A DNA stretch of 60,392 bases from Bacteroidaceae bacterium (GCA_024401055.1 JAKSLT010000003.1:1-60392); one strand, 5' to 3'; positions 9,101-16,894 are shown, counted from the stretch's first letter. Made by a program: numbers and translations. Notes: a model not told the origin generated them from the sequence alone.

Positions 9101-10913
9101 AGCGGCCGTCCTTGCTTGTCTCGCCGTGGTCAGCCGTCGGTGTGGAGCCGTCGGTGGTGTAGCGCAGCGTGGAGCCTTGCGGCCATGTGACGTTCACGGA
9201 GAAGTAGCCGCTCTTCATAATCTTGGAGTCGGTGTCCACCACGGGGGCCTCAAGCCTCTGCGTGGCCACGACGATGTTGTTGTTGCTCTCGCCGGGCGTA
9301 GGCGTGCCGGTCCAGCCCCAGGTGTCGCCACCGTCGCTGGTGCGGGCCCAGGAGGCGCGGGTGATGCTCTCGGGATAGGTACACTCGGCCAGCACGCTGC
9401 TGCCGTCGGTGATGTAGAGCGAGCCGCCGTCCTGGTCGAGCTTGAAGGGGCACATCATGGGGTAGCGCCAGTCATTATGGTCGAACCATATCTTGCAGAA
9501 GCCCTTGGCAGGCACGCTGCTGCTCGTCTCCTCGTAGGGAGGATACTTGGCGCTCACGTGGCTGTAGTCCTTGTAGGTAAGGTCGAGACTGCTCAAGCCC
9601 CACTGCTTGGGATTGCTCACGTCGTCGGTGAGGAAGAGGCCGCGCAGGCTGATGGCCTTGCTGCCGCCGTTGTAGAGTTCCACCCAACTGCCGTAGTTGT
9701 AGCTGGGATCCATATACTGGTCCACGTTGGATGCCTGCACCTCGTTGAAGCACAGCCCCTCTATGTTCACGTTGAGCGTCACCCTCACCGACACCTCGGC
9801 CGTCGGGCCGTCGTGCGACGTGGCGGTGATGATGGCATCGCCGGCACTCTTGGCGGTGATGAGGCCGTTGGCATCTACGCTGGCCACTGCGGGGTTGTTG
9901 CTCTCCCACGTCACTTTCTTATACGTGGCGTTCGCAGGCAGAATAGTGGCTATCACCTGCTGCGTATCGCCGGCGGCCAATTCCAGCGTGCTGTTGTCCA
10001 GCAAGAGGCTCGTGACCTCCACCACTTCACCCACGGGCACGCCGCCGTAGTCCAGCGGGTCAACCTCCTTGATTTCTATGGAGGCACCGTCGTCGCCGAT
10101 GTTGTTCTTCGAGTCCCAGATGCGCAGTTCGCCGTGGCCGCCATGGTCGTTGATGCTGGCATACTCCTGGCCCATCACGGTGAACATGATGCCGCCGTGG
10201 TTGTTGCGCGTCAGCGACCATGTGCAGTCCTTGTCGGCAGCCTCGCCGCTCTTGTAGAGGCGCACATATACGCCCTCGTAGGTCTTGTAGCTCTCGGGGG
10301 CATACTCGTCGTCGTAGGCTTCGGGTATAACGCCCCAGCACGCCGTGGCGCCCGTCGTGTAGTTATACACCTTGTAGCCGCTCTTTTCATCGCCCGTGAA
10401 GGTCCACAGGTATTCCGGCGTGTCGCCAGCCTGGAGGTTGCAGTTGATAGCCTCCTCGCCGGCGTAAATATTCTTGCCGGAGCGGATGCTCATCACATAC
10501 CAGTGCGTGTCGTCGGCCAGTTTGCCGTTCACAATCTTCGTGGGGATGAAGGGCAGTTCGCTGGCGGGTATATTGCCGCTGCCACCCTTCTTCACCGTCA
10601 CGGTAATGGAGCTTGAGATGTTCTGCCAACCGGAGGACGCGGAGGCCGTCACCGTAGTAACGCCTTCGCCCACGGCTTCCAGATAAGCATTGAGGCCGGA
10701 GCCGGTCACCTGAACCACTTTCGTGTTCTTACTGCTCCATGTCACGTCGTAGGACTTGCCACTGTAGGTACACGACACCGTTGTCTTCTCGTCAACGCTC
10801 ATCGTGAGGTCGTTGCTGTTAATCTTAATGGTACTGCCGCCTTGGGCGCTGCCCGTCATGCACAGCATCAGGCCGCACAGCATCAGGCAAAGAGTGTGAA
10901 GAAATTGCTTCAT
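6159..10913 (-). CDS. CotH-family surface protein with Ig-like, lamin-tail and sorting domains
   Basis: The 1584-residue exported protein has, in order: signal peptide (1-23); Big_2-like Ig domain (about 25-110); a second Big_2 domain (about 300-385); a lamin-tail domain (FNEVQASN near 388); a chitobiase C-terminal-like module (LRYTTDGSTPT near 580); a CotH domain (about 640-960, with RMVLFDLDSA near 909); a jelly-roll-like region (about 1150-1290); a second lamin-tail domain (from about 1325); and a C-terminal Ig-like sorting tail (from about 1500). CotH domains are atypical kinases. In spore-formers they phosphorylate coat proteins, and in Bacteroidetes they occur in large secreted proteins of unknown substrate. 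The start at 10913 gives a good signal peptide. Upstream lie the 86-bp repeats and a likely promoter. Confidence 0.85.
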   Translation of the reverse strand: MKQFLHTLCLMLCGLMLCMTGSAQGGSTIKINSNDLTMSVDEKTTVSCTYSGKSYDVTWSSKNTKVVQVTGSGLNAYLEAVGEGVTTVTASASSGWQNISSSITVTVKKGGSGNIPASELPFIPTKIVNGKLADDTHWYVMSIRSGKNIYAGEEAINCNLQAGDTPEYLWTFTGDEKSGYKVYNYTTGATACWGVIPEAYDDEYAPESYKTYEGVYVRLYKSGEAADKDCTWSLTRNNHGGIMFTVMGQEYASINDHGGHGELRIWDSKNNIGDDGASIEIKEVDPLDYGGVPVGEVVEVTSLLLDNSTLELAAGDTQQVIATILPANATYKKVTWESNNPAVASVDANGLITAKSAGDAIITATSHDGPTAEVSVRVTLNVNIEGLCFNEVQASNVDQYMDPSYNYGSWVELYNGGSKAISLRGLFLTDDVSNPKQWGLSSLDLTYKDYSHVSAKYPPYEETSSSVPAKGFCKIWFDHNDWRYPMMCPFKLDQDGGSLYITDGSSVLAECTYPESITRASWARTSDGGDTWGWTGTPTPGESNNNIVVATQRLEAPVVDTDSKIMKSGYFSVNVTWPQGSTLRYTTDGSTPTADHGETSKDGRFNVSNTTILRLCAVQNGMMSSPVVTRSYIYTEYDETLPVMSLVTEEGNLYDSQYGIMTRGSNGRPGLGQGGRCNWNMDWDRPANIEYFDKEGKMVFNQESNIAICGGWSRAHEPYSFKVKGKKQYEHMNYLPYAFYTKKPYNKNKTLHMRNGGNDNPSNGGTGRFKDPAIQTVIISSGLNLDAQSYEPIHIYRNGKYAGLINLREPNNRDFVYANFGYDDTEVDQWEMDCDSAYVQSCGDREAFERWYDLAERCSDPAVYEELKQICDVEEFAYYMAVNCYLALGDYGYNNVKGYRPRVDHGKFRMVLFDLDSASGSSCNYSGLSSVGNYRSWNGQYEGTDGQTGTSVKGEVEFFSIFGNMLNNSAEFRKQFVDQVTILCGSVFEPTRAAAVIDSLLVNVEDAAAVEGLLTGQSLYPESVAASLKNSYFSEGRINTAINGLANFGAVREETRGNKTSVTLTQSDPRGRLYLNGISIPTGYLTGRVFTPAVLRAEAPAGKVFAGWKGLGDEEEKPEAQTVFPMNDKDWYFYDLGSLDNENWTAKTYSDATWQTGTAPLGYSKNVEMATATSRDVITTYFRKYFNLKETPVSASLSYKADDGFAVYVNGQEAGRYDLKADATYDTYADTYANDFFSGELTIDPALFVKGSNVIAIEVHNSSATSSDIVWDAALSYVPAGEETTPEEAHFVSTDPEYSLPEGSKMQLEAVYVDNENEDDNENYPVKLNEVSAANSIYVNDYYKKDDWVELYNTTDKDIDLTGYYLTDNVENLTKFRIDETDVKDGNILPAHGFRLVWCSKLSRTGKEIHANFKLANDEGAYVILSNPDQTWADTLTYQPMNGDETCGRYPDGTAGSYIMQIPTISLPNRLTMYADLYEQSIVGPGSEPDPVDPPVDPVGIRLISQSNELGINYSRGQINVTNEYFLPTTLRVYNTAGVEVLTADLDMSEGRAAQSTSNLTPGTYVATATDTEGEKVSTKFNVK

Positions 10914-10978
10914 ATTTTTGTTTGTTTCGTTTTCGGGTGATTTCTATTACATTCTTGTGCACGCGGGTAAGCATGCGT

Positions 10979-11250
10979 GCATAAAATGCGCAGCTTTTTC
11001 GCGAGCATTATAGCGTCAGTCGGGCCGCAGCGCGCAGTGCTGCGTGCTCGGGGAGCGTTGCCGTGCAATAATGCGAGGCTTTTTCGCCGAACATTATAGT
11101 GCAAATCAAGCCGCTGCGCGAAGTGCAGCGTCGCTTGGAGCGCGGTGCTTGCAATAATGCGAGGCTTTTTCGCCGAACATTATAGCGCAAATCAAGCCGC
11201 TGCGCGAAGTGCAGCGTCGCTTGGAGCGCGGTGCTTGCAATAATGCGAGG
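10979..11250. repeat. 86-bp tandem repeat, three units plus a partial fourth
   Basis: Units begin at 10979 (diverged), 11065 and 11151 (almost identical to each other), with a partial unit from 11237. Each unit contains an internal hairpin (CGCTGCGCGAAGTGCAGCG). Because 86 is not a multiple of 3, small frames running through it change phase, so it is unlikely to be coding. It lies between the -7 box at 11251-11258 and the CotH gene, and is probably transcribed as leader. Confidence 0.9.
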
Positions 11251-11258
11251 CAAAGTTA
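11251..11258 (-). promoter_or_regulatory. Candidate -7 box TAACTTTG for the CotH gene
   Basis: The complement of CAAAGTTA reads TAACTTTG, a full match to TAnnTTTG. It abuts the last partial 86-bp repeat, so the transcript would carry a leader of about 330 bases containing the repeats. No clear -33 element is seen. Confidence 0.45.
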
Positions 11259-11470
11259 CCACAATTCGCCCGCATTCCCGTCTCCTATGCCGTTAAAACG
11301 TACAAAAACCACACTCTTTAACACATTTTGCCACTTCTGCGTGACAGAACGCCATTCCCACTTGTCATTTTCAATCCGCCCGAAGGGCGAACACTAAGAG
11401 AAAATCCATCTACAGACTGAAACGTCGAAAAGAAAGCCCGCACTCTCCTACCAAAATATCTATACAAACA
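11259..11470. other. Intergenic, no gene seen
   Basis: Between the CotH promoter and the end of the GYF operon. I see no coding frame or repeat worth naming. Confidence 0.5.
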
Positions 11471-11501
11471 GACACCGCCGAAGTCAATCCTCAGCGGTGT
11501 C
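11471..11501 (-). terminator. Hairpin, possible terminator of the GYF operon
   Basis: GACACCGC at 11471-11478 pairs with GCGGTGTC at 11494-11501. Read leftwards it is followed by TGTTTGT, a weak U-tract. Confidence 0.4.
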
Positions 11502-11598
11502 GTAAGTAGTGTTTACTGAATAATTGCTATTTAGCTTATTAAGATTATGTTTACGTTCTTTATAATGTTAAGATCAAAGGGCCATTTACTAACTTTCT

Positions 11599-11821
11599 TT
11601 ATATTTCCCTACACCCAAGTATCTCCTTCACAGTCCGTCCAAATACCGTCTTCACATAGCGGAAGGTGAGGAAGTGGTTGGGGAGGATGCTCTCCGCTAT
11701 TTCCTGCCGCTGGGAGAACATTCGGGCATAGTCCGCCTTTATGGCCTCGCCCAGTACGTGGTCGTGCGCCGTGTGGTGGCAGAGGGTACGGGAGAGGGGC
11801 TCTAGTCGTACGTACCGGCAA
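11599..11821 (-). pseudogene. Orphan C-terminal fragment, family not recognised
   Basis: A frame of about 70 residues downstream of the GYF operon reads like genuine protein, with segments ADYARMFSQRQEIAESILP and NHFLTFRYVKTVFGRT. It is GC-rich, like the core genome and unlike the AT-rich operon beside it. Its open frame only reaches a start by overlapping the end of the upstream gene. I take it as the truncated tail of an older gene cut by arrival of the operon. I do not recognise the family, and a short intact gene starting at the internal methionine (MFSQRQ) cannot be excluded. Confidence 0.35.
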
Positions 11822-11824
11822 ACA

Positions 11825-12589
11825 TCATTGGACTGGAGCAATAGGTGGTACTGGAGGGGTCGGTGGTAACGAAGAGGAGCCAAAGGCAAAAGCTAACTCT
11901 GGCAGATTACTTGCCGGTATCCACGAAGGCAAACCATCCTTCCAGACCATAGTAGTCGAAGAAAGCACTCCTTGTTGAACTAAAGCCTGAAGTTCATTCA
12001 TTGTATAAGGGCCTTGTTGTTGGCCACTTATTAACGCATATAGTTTTACATCTGTAACAGGAGGAGGTGTTGCATCCTTCATTGCTGTAGTTGCTTGTGA
12101 ATAAATAACGTTATTGGCAGCTTCTTGATGACGATTATATGCCTGAGCGGCACTCGCGGCAGCACTCGCGGCGGCGGCTTGGGCATTCAGAGCCTCTGTC
12201 GCAGCTTTTGCTGCTTTGTCTGCCTGAGACTGTAAATAATCTGCCTTGAGCCTTGAAATGGCAGATTCACATTCATATGAAGAATTGATTTCCTCTCCGT
12301 CAGGTCCTACCAACTCTATCAACTCAAGATAATTATCATTCATACCAAGAGCATATATTTTCTCTATTTCCTCGGCATCGGATTTGGAAAAGCCCTTAAT
12401 TGTCTCACCATTAAAATTTATTGTAGTGATGCCTATTAGGCTTGTTGAAGAAGAAATAGACTTCTGACAGGAATACTCCGTAAAATCATCTTTACTACCA
12501 AACACTCCAGGTTTAATAAGATGAATACCTTTGGAATCCAAGCGGATTTGCAATCCCATTCCTGTAATACCACTTTTAAATGTTTTCAT
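11825..12589 (-). CDS. PH-like N-terminus plus GYF_2 domain protein
   Basis: The 254-residue protein begins with a beta-rich domain ending in GETIKGFSKSDAEEIEKI, which resembles bacterial PH domains (residues about 1-85). An Ala-rich helical stretch (about 120-165, many AAxAA steps) follows, probably a coiled coil. A GYF_2 (DUF4339) domain spans about residues 182-236, with the family hallmarks GQQQGPYTMNELQALVQQG and TMVWKDGLPSWIPA. The last 18 residues are proline-rich (LPPTPPVPPIAP). GYF domains bind proline-rich peptides, so this protein carries both a possible receptor and a possible ligand. Last gene of a six-gene leftward operon. Function unknown, perhaps membrane-associated through the PH-like part. 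Confidence 0.75.
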   Translation of the reverse strand: MKTFKSGITGMGLQIRLDSKGIHLIKPGVFGSKDDFTEYSCQKSISSSTSLIGITTINFNGETIKGFSKSDAEEIEKIYALGMNDNYLELIELVGPDGEEINSSYECESAISRLKADYLQSQADKAAKAATEALNAQAAAASAAASAAQAYNRHQEAANNVIYSQATTAMKDATPPPVTDVKLYALISGQQQGPYTMNELQALVQQGVLSSTTMVWKDGLPSWIPASNLPELAFAFGSSSLPPTPPVPPIAPVQ

Positions 12590-12614
12590 ATTAATTAATT
12601 TAATTTAATTTTGC

Positions 12615-13030
12615 CTACAACCTTTCAAGCGTTTCGGCTATCTCTTTTTGCAAACTTTGGCAGATACTTCCTATGTTAAAATCTATTCCTTTATTAGATT
12701 TAACATATATATTATAGATAAAAACACTACTATAATAATCCCTGTAATTATCACGTAATAAGGCATTACAACACCCCATATGGAAAATCCCAAATGTACT
12801 AACAGGAAAATAAAGAAAAAGCAGGCTGAACACACTCGTATATTTATGCTCGTTCGTACAGAATCATACTTCAGTCCCATTAAAGGGAGTAATGTGCTAA
12901 ACAGACTTATGCCACAACAAATGCCACATAACACATCGTTGCAACCTCTTTCTGCAAATGTGTAGACAAGAAAACCTATCAGGGCTGCAAGACAAAGACT
13001 AAAAAACGAAAGAAATATGTTTACTTTCAT
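12615..13030 (-). CDS. Small four-helix membrane protein, probable frameshift near its end
   Basis: From the ATG at 13030 the frame encodes 115 residues (stop at 12683) with four hydrophobic segments (for example LSFFSLCLAALIGFLVYTF and YYVIITGIIIVVFLSIIYM). Immediately beyond, the neighbouring frame continues as GIDFNIGSICQSLQ...AETLERL to a stop at 12615. That reads as a natural cytoplasmic tail, so a +1 shift near 12690-12700 (within CTAATAAAGGAATAG) would join the two. Either the 115-residue form is complete, or the gene is frameshifted by mutation, sequencing error or programmed slippage. It lies 17 bp after the preceding gene in the operon. Function unknown; it resembles the small membrane partners found beside SPFH proteins. 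Confidence 0.6.
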
Positions 13031-13047
13031 CGTGAATTATTTTTAAA

Positions 13048-13392
13048 TCAAGGCAGAGGGGGAGGGGCCAAAGCCACGATACGCAAGGCTTCTGGCACTT
13101 GCTCTAGTGGTTTCCATCCAACCATGCCAGGCATCCATACTAATGACTGTGGAGTGACACGACGTTGTGCTACCAAGTGAGAAAATTCAGCATCTGTCAG
13201 CGGGCCAATAGCCTGACCTTCGACAGCCACATGCAATGGCCGAGGCCGTGCGGCCGGCATACTCTGAATGCTGCCAGGCACATACATTGACTGCATACTT
13301 TCATTCATCACGCGCACCATTTGCTGCGCCATAGCCATACCCATTCCGAACTCTACGAGACGGTCAATGGAAAAAAAACTATCGTTGTTCAT
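13048..13392 (-). CDS. Short GYF_2 domain protein
   Basis: The 114-residue protein starts at the ATG at 13392 (MNNDSFFSIDRLVEFG), 5 bp after the stop of the gene before it. The longer frame to 13470 would overlap that gene and was rejected. A helical N-terminus (about 10-35, methionine-rich) is followed by a GYF_2 domain (about 53-102: VEGQAIGPLTDAEFSHLV and SLVWMPGMVGWKPLEQVPEA). It ends in ALAPPPLP. It keeps the same domain-then-prolines order as its three operon neighbours, in a much shortened form. Probably an adaptor; no enzymatic motif is seen. Confidence 0.7.
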   Translation of the reverse strand: MNNDSFFSIDRLVEFGMGMAMAQQMVRVMNESMQSMYVPGSIQSMPAARPRPLHVAVEGQAIGPLTDAEFSHLVAQRRVTPQSLVWMPGMVGWKPLEQVPEALRIVALAPPPLP

Positions 13393-13397
13393 TTTTT

Positions 13398-14249
13398 TCA
13401 AAAGGCTGGGGGAGGAATTCTCCCCTGAAATAAATGTTGCAAAGACGGAATATTGTAAGCACATTCCCATTGTGGCATACCCGCAGTCCAGACAAGTGTA
13501 TTAGAATTAACCACATTACGATTTATTAGTGAAATAAACACCTCCGATTCTAATGGGCCCTCTTGTCTTCCATTTAGCATAGCATAAAAAGCTGGTAACC
13601 GAGAAGGAATTTGGGCTAGAGATGTCTCTGTTTGAGATAAGGACATTAGAGGCTCTTTTTTGTATATCCCTTTATAAATTAAAGGTATTTCCCCTAAACT
13701 CAATTCTATCTCTGCCATTTTAAATCTCATTACATACACATCTCTATGTTCTGGGGCCACATAGATGTAGTTACGTTCCAAATTTATAAAGCCATCCACA
13801 TCTATGGGACATGGGCAAAATAGTATTATCTTAGCGCCTTCCTCATAAAAAAATTCTTCTATGGTATTAACTGTTGGTGGAATAACTATACATTCAAGAG
13901 AGCTACAGCCATATAATGCATCTTCCTCTATTTTTTCAACTCCCAAAGGAAAAATAATCTGTCGTAACGACTCTGCATATTCAAAGCATTCTTTAGGGAT
14001 TACCTTTAAATGAGAGACTTTTGAGAAGTCCACCGTGGCTAGATTTTCCAGATTGGTATTACCTGAGACCTTCAGAGTCTGCAACGTACTTGGAAAAACA
14101 ATACTTACGACCTCTTCTGGAAAAGCGGACATATCTACCTCTGTCGTACCCTCTCCAATTATAAAGTTTGCACCATCTTTTGTAAACATCATATAGTCTA
14201 ACCGCTGATCAGAATTGTCTTGAGTTTTATAAGAAGAGAATAAGTTCAT
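13398..14249 (-). CDS. BspA-type leucine-rich repeat protein with GYF_2 domain
   Basis: The 283-residue protein has no signal peptide, so it is likely cytoplasmic. Residues of about 25-170 carry irregular leucine-rich repeats of the BspA (LRR_5) kind, with phrases such as VVSIVFPSTLQTLKVSG and IPKECFEYAESLRQIIFP. A GYF_2 domain spans about 222-272 (AMLNGRQEGPLESEVFISLI and TLVWTAGMPQWECAYNIPSL), and the protein ends in GRIPPPAF. BspA repeats normally occur on secreted adhesins, so a cytoplasmic version linked to GYF_2 is unusual. It lies 22 bp downstream of the SPFH gene. Likely a binding module in a multiprotein assembly. Confidence 0.75.
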   Translation of the reverse strand: MNLFSSYKTQDNSDQRLDYMMFTKDGANFIIGEGTTEVDMSAFPEEVVSIVFPSTLQTLKVSGNTNLENLATVDFSKVSHLKVIPKECFEYAESLRQIIFPLGVEKIEEDALYGCSSLECIVIPPTVNTIEEFFYEEGAKIILFCPCPIDVDGFINLERNYIYVAPEHRDVYVMRFKMAEIELSLGEIPLIYKGIYKKEPLMSLSQTETSLAQIPSRLPAFYAMLNGRQEGPLESEVFISLINRNVVNSNTLVWTAGMPQWECAYNIPSLQHLFQGRIPPPAF

Positions 14250-14271
14250 ACCATAACTTTTTTATTTAATA

Positions 14272-15636
14272 CTACAATGGAGGAGGCACGGTACCTGGCA
14301 CGGGAGGAACACCACCTGACACAGAAGGTGCAAAGAGGTTCCCTAATTCTGGCACAAAACCAGCAGCAGTCCATTGCGCCATTCCCTGCTTCCACACAAG
14401 CGTCTGCGCCGTTAACTGACCCATTTGAGCCATTTGCTGAAGTTGAACCATATTAAACGGCCCTGATTGTTGACCATTCAGTGCTACCATGAATGAAACG
14501 GATGGAACCGAGGGAGGCGTGTTCATTGCATTCTGCATCTGCTGACCCATATTGTTCATCATGCCGGCCATTTGAGACCCCATGGCACCACCCATCATCA
14601 TACCAGTCATCATTCCTGCAGGATTCATAGATCCTGTTCCCCCTCCTAAGTTCACTGTGCCCATTTTACCAAGATTTTGAACGCCGGACTTGAGCACTTC
14701 TGCCTGTAAATTTAAGGCATGGGCACCGATAAAGTTGCTTTCCGACTGCAGTTTTTGGGCTCTCTGAGCCTCTTCGCGCTGGATACGCATGGTTTCCTTG
14801 AGATTCTCGGAATTCATGGCTTGCATCTCCTGCATGTTCTTTATGCCGAGGTCTGCTTGAACACGCATTGTACGAGCTTTGATATCGCCTGTAAGACTCT
14901 TCACCTGAGCATAGGCTTCGGAGTCCTTATCTATCTCAAGAGAACTAATGTCTATATGCTTCATCTTCACGCCAAACTCGTCAAGTCGGGGCTTCAACTG
15001 TCCTTCAAGATAGTCACTCACCTCATCTATCCGACGTTCCATTTGGACTACTGGCATACCAAGATCTGAAGGCAGATTAGTCACTACCCCTTTTATCTTT
15101 CTTACCATCGCGTCCTTTATCTGGTTTTTGAAAGCATCCAAATCAAAGTTCACAAGACGATTGAGTTTGATGAAATTCCTATAATCCTCAAGCGCAAAGG
15201 TGAGCGTACCTCTAACAGCCACGGGTACAGGATAGTCCTCCAGACGGGGATCCACTACATCAAAGTAGGGCACGGTAAACTTCACTTGATTACTGCCCTG
15301 AAGATTTATAAAATAAATCTCTGCCTGAAAAGGACTTTCCCCACCAAAGGCCAACCCTACGATACTTGAAAGCACAGGGAAGTTGGCAGTTTTTATCGTA
15401 TCGTCATAAGGCCCCTCAATAAAGTCTTGATTCGGCCCGTTCTTCTGCTTATAAACAAAGACGGCCACTTCGCCATCCTTAACTCTAAGGCTGCTACCAT
15501 AACGTATGCTGTTTTCACGAGTAGTACTGTTTACGTCCTGTCCAAGAGGTCGCCATTTCCATACGAGGTACTCTGTCTCATCGCAACGGATGACATTCAT
15601 CAACCCGCCGCCTTTTCCTTTTCCAAAAAGTCCCAT
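14272..15636 (-). CDS. SPFH domain protein with GYF_2 domain
   Basis: The 454-residue protein starts MGLFGKGKGGGLMNVI and has an SPFH-type core (about 30-270) like those often labelled virion core protein or YdjI-like, including a DGEVAVFVYKQK strand and a long helical part (VKMKHIDISSLEIDKDSEAY...). A coiled coil (about 270-320), a methionine/glycine-rich segment (about 333-368) and a GYF_2 domain (about 376-430, with NGQQSGPFNMVQLQQMAQMG and TLVWKQGMAQWTAAGFVPEL) follow. It ends in GVPPVPGTVPPPL. SPFH proteins form ring-like scaffolds on membranes. In Bacillus subtilis an SPFH protein (YdjI) works with a zinc-ribbon membrane protein (YdjG) and YdjH; the pairing with the gene just upstream here is similar. 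Confidence 0.85.
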   Translation of the reverse strand: MGLFGKGKGGGLMNVIRCDETEYLVWKWRPLGQDVNSTTRENSIRYGSSLRVKDGEVAVFVYKQKNGPNQDFIEGPYDDTIKTANFPVLSSIVGLAFGGESPFQAEIYFINLQGSNQVKFTVPYFDVVDPRLEDYPVPVAVRGTLTFALEDYRNFIKLNRLVNFDLDAFKNQIKDAMVRKIKGVVTNLPSDLGMPVVQMERRIDEVSDYLEGQLKPRLDEFGVKMKHIDISSLEIDKDSEAYAQVKSLTGDIKARTMRVQADLGIKNMQEMQAMNSENLKETMRIQREEAQRAQKLQSESNFIGAHALNLQAEVLKSGVQNLGKMGTVNLGGGTGSMNPAGMMTGMMMGGAMGSQMAGMMNNMGQQMQNAMNTPPSVPSVSFMVALNGQQSGPFNMVQLQQMAQMGQLTAQTLVWKQGMAQWTAAGFVPELGNLFAPSVSGGVPPVPGTVPPPL

Positions 15637-15664
15637 AATAATGTTGTACGGTTTTCTATTTCAA

Positions 15665-16810
15665 TTAATTCTCAATATAGTTGTCAGGATATTTTATTTC
15701 GTCCGGTGCATCATACATGTAGGGGCGATATTCACCATCATCGTCCATAATCTTGACGGAACTTATCTGGCCTGCCAAAGCACGCTTCTTCTTTAAATAA
15801 TTTTCCTTGTAATCACTTTTATCACCATCAATATCTGTCCATGTAATTTTGAGGAGTTGAGATTCCACCTCTTTATAATTATATTCATCTGGTGTCTCAA
15901 GTTCATCAAGTTTCAACATTAAATTCTCATACTGTGCCTTAGCTTGTGGTTCAACAGCTTTCGAATTATTATGAGAAACAATCATATATCCAATAAGCGC
16001 TATTACTACAACTCCGGCAACAGCACCCAACCCTATCCAAAGTTTTTTGTTTGAATTCTTCTTCATGTAAGCCTTAATCTGCTCATATTCTGGTTCCCCA
16101 CTAAGTGAGAAATGAGCTTTGGCTACAACCTGTGCCATCTTTGCTTTCCAGACTTGTCCCATTCGCTTTTCGTAACTTTGCTTGTAGAATTTGTTATAAA
16201 GTATATATCCTGCTATACCCAATGGAACAACACCGGCACCACCAAATAGACATAATGGCAAACCAACAACAATAAGGACTATACTGAATACAAACCAAGC
16301 AATGAGTGAACCTGACATTCTATTTCCGTCCTTTATATAAGTGGATGCTGTAGTAAGAAATTCTATAATATCAGCCTTAGCTGTAGGAATTGGATAAGCC
16401 TTTATTAAACTTGATGCTTGATTAAAGATTTCTTCTTCATTGTATTCTTTCCTCTCTGACTCAATTTTTGTTAACTGATTAAAAAGATCCGTAATAGAAG
16501 AAACCGCTTTTACATTAGTAAAAACATATCCACACTCACTACATTTAACAGAACCTGGCACTACCGGAGATCCGCAATTGGGGCACTTTGTAACATTGCC
16601 ATATTTCTCATTTGCAGGTGGCACAGGCTTGAGCCAATCTGTTTCTCGCTTCATTTTAGCGAGACGACCCTCAATAACTACATCCAGTTCATCGGGATCC
16701 ACACCTTCTTGAGCTGCTCTTTTGTGAAGAACTGCACGTTCTTTGTCTGTCAATACACCATCGGCAAGAGCTGCCTCGATGAATTCTTCTAATGATTTTG
16801 AAAATGCCAT
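15665..16810 (-). CDS. Zinc-ribbon membrane protein with TerB-like N-terminus
   Basis: The 381-residue protein begins with a helical TerB-like segment (ALADGVLTDKERAVLHKRA, residues about 14-32). A zinc ribbon uses C76, C79, C90 and C93 (CPNCG and CSECG). Two or three membrane segments lie at about 160-205, and one more at about 255-278 (LWIGLGAVAGVVVIALIGYM). The C-terminal soluble part is about 100 residues. It resembles B. subtilis YdjG in combining a zinc ribbon with membrane helices next to an SPFH gene. First gene of the operon, 28 bp before the SPFH gene, and the only soluble-domain member without GYF_2, although it has a PVPP stretch. Probably the membrane anchor. Confidence 0.7.
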   Translation of the reverse strand: MAFSKSLEEFIEAALADGVLTDKERAVLHKRAAQEGVDPDELDVVIEGRLAKMKRETDWLKPVPPANEKYGNVTKCPNCGSPVVPGSVKCSECGYVFTNVKAVSSITDLFNQLTKIESERKEYNEEEIFNQASSLIKAYPIPTAKADIIEFLTTASTYIKDGNRMSGSLIAWFVFSIVLIVVGLPLCLFGGAGVVPLGIAGYILYNKFYKQSYEKRMGQVWKAKMAQVVAKAHFSLSGEPEYEQIKAYMKKNSNKKLWIGLGAVAGVVVIALIGYMIVSHNNSKAVEPQAKAQYENLMLKLDELETPDEYNYKEVESQLLKITWTDIDGDKSDYKENYLKKKRALAGQISSVKIMDDDGEYRPYMYDAPDEIKYPDNYIEN

Positions 16811-16894
16811 AATTTTAAATATTTAATGAGTTATTTCTAATTTCATTTTTTTACGAGATTACGAACTCCATTTCCTGATTTATATTTCCGACGG

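Noticed and set aside
7989-10616. Very long plus-strand open frame (875 codons) opposite the CotH gene, and similar ones opposite 3254-5944 and the ribosomal genes
   Set aside because: The translations are rich in Val, Gly, Ala and His with no domain, as expected from the antisense of GC-rich codons, while the opposite strand encodes clear domains.
11008-11262. Small protein gene over the 86-bp repeats
   Set aside because: The 86-bp period is not a multiple of three, so the frame changes in each unit; the sequence is repetitive DNA.
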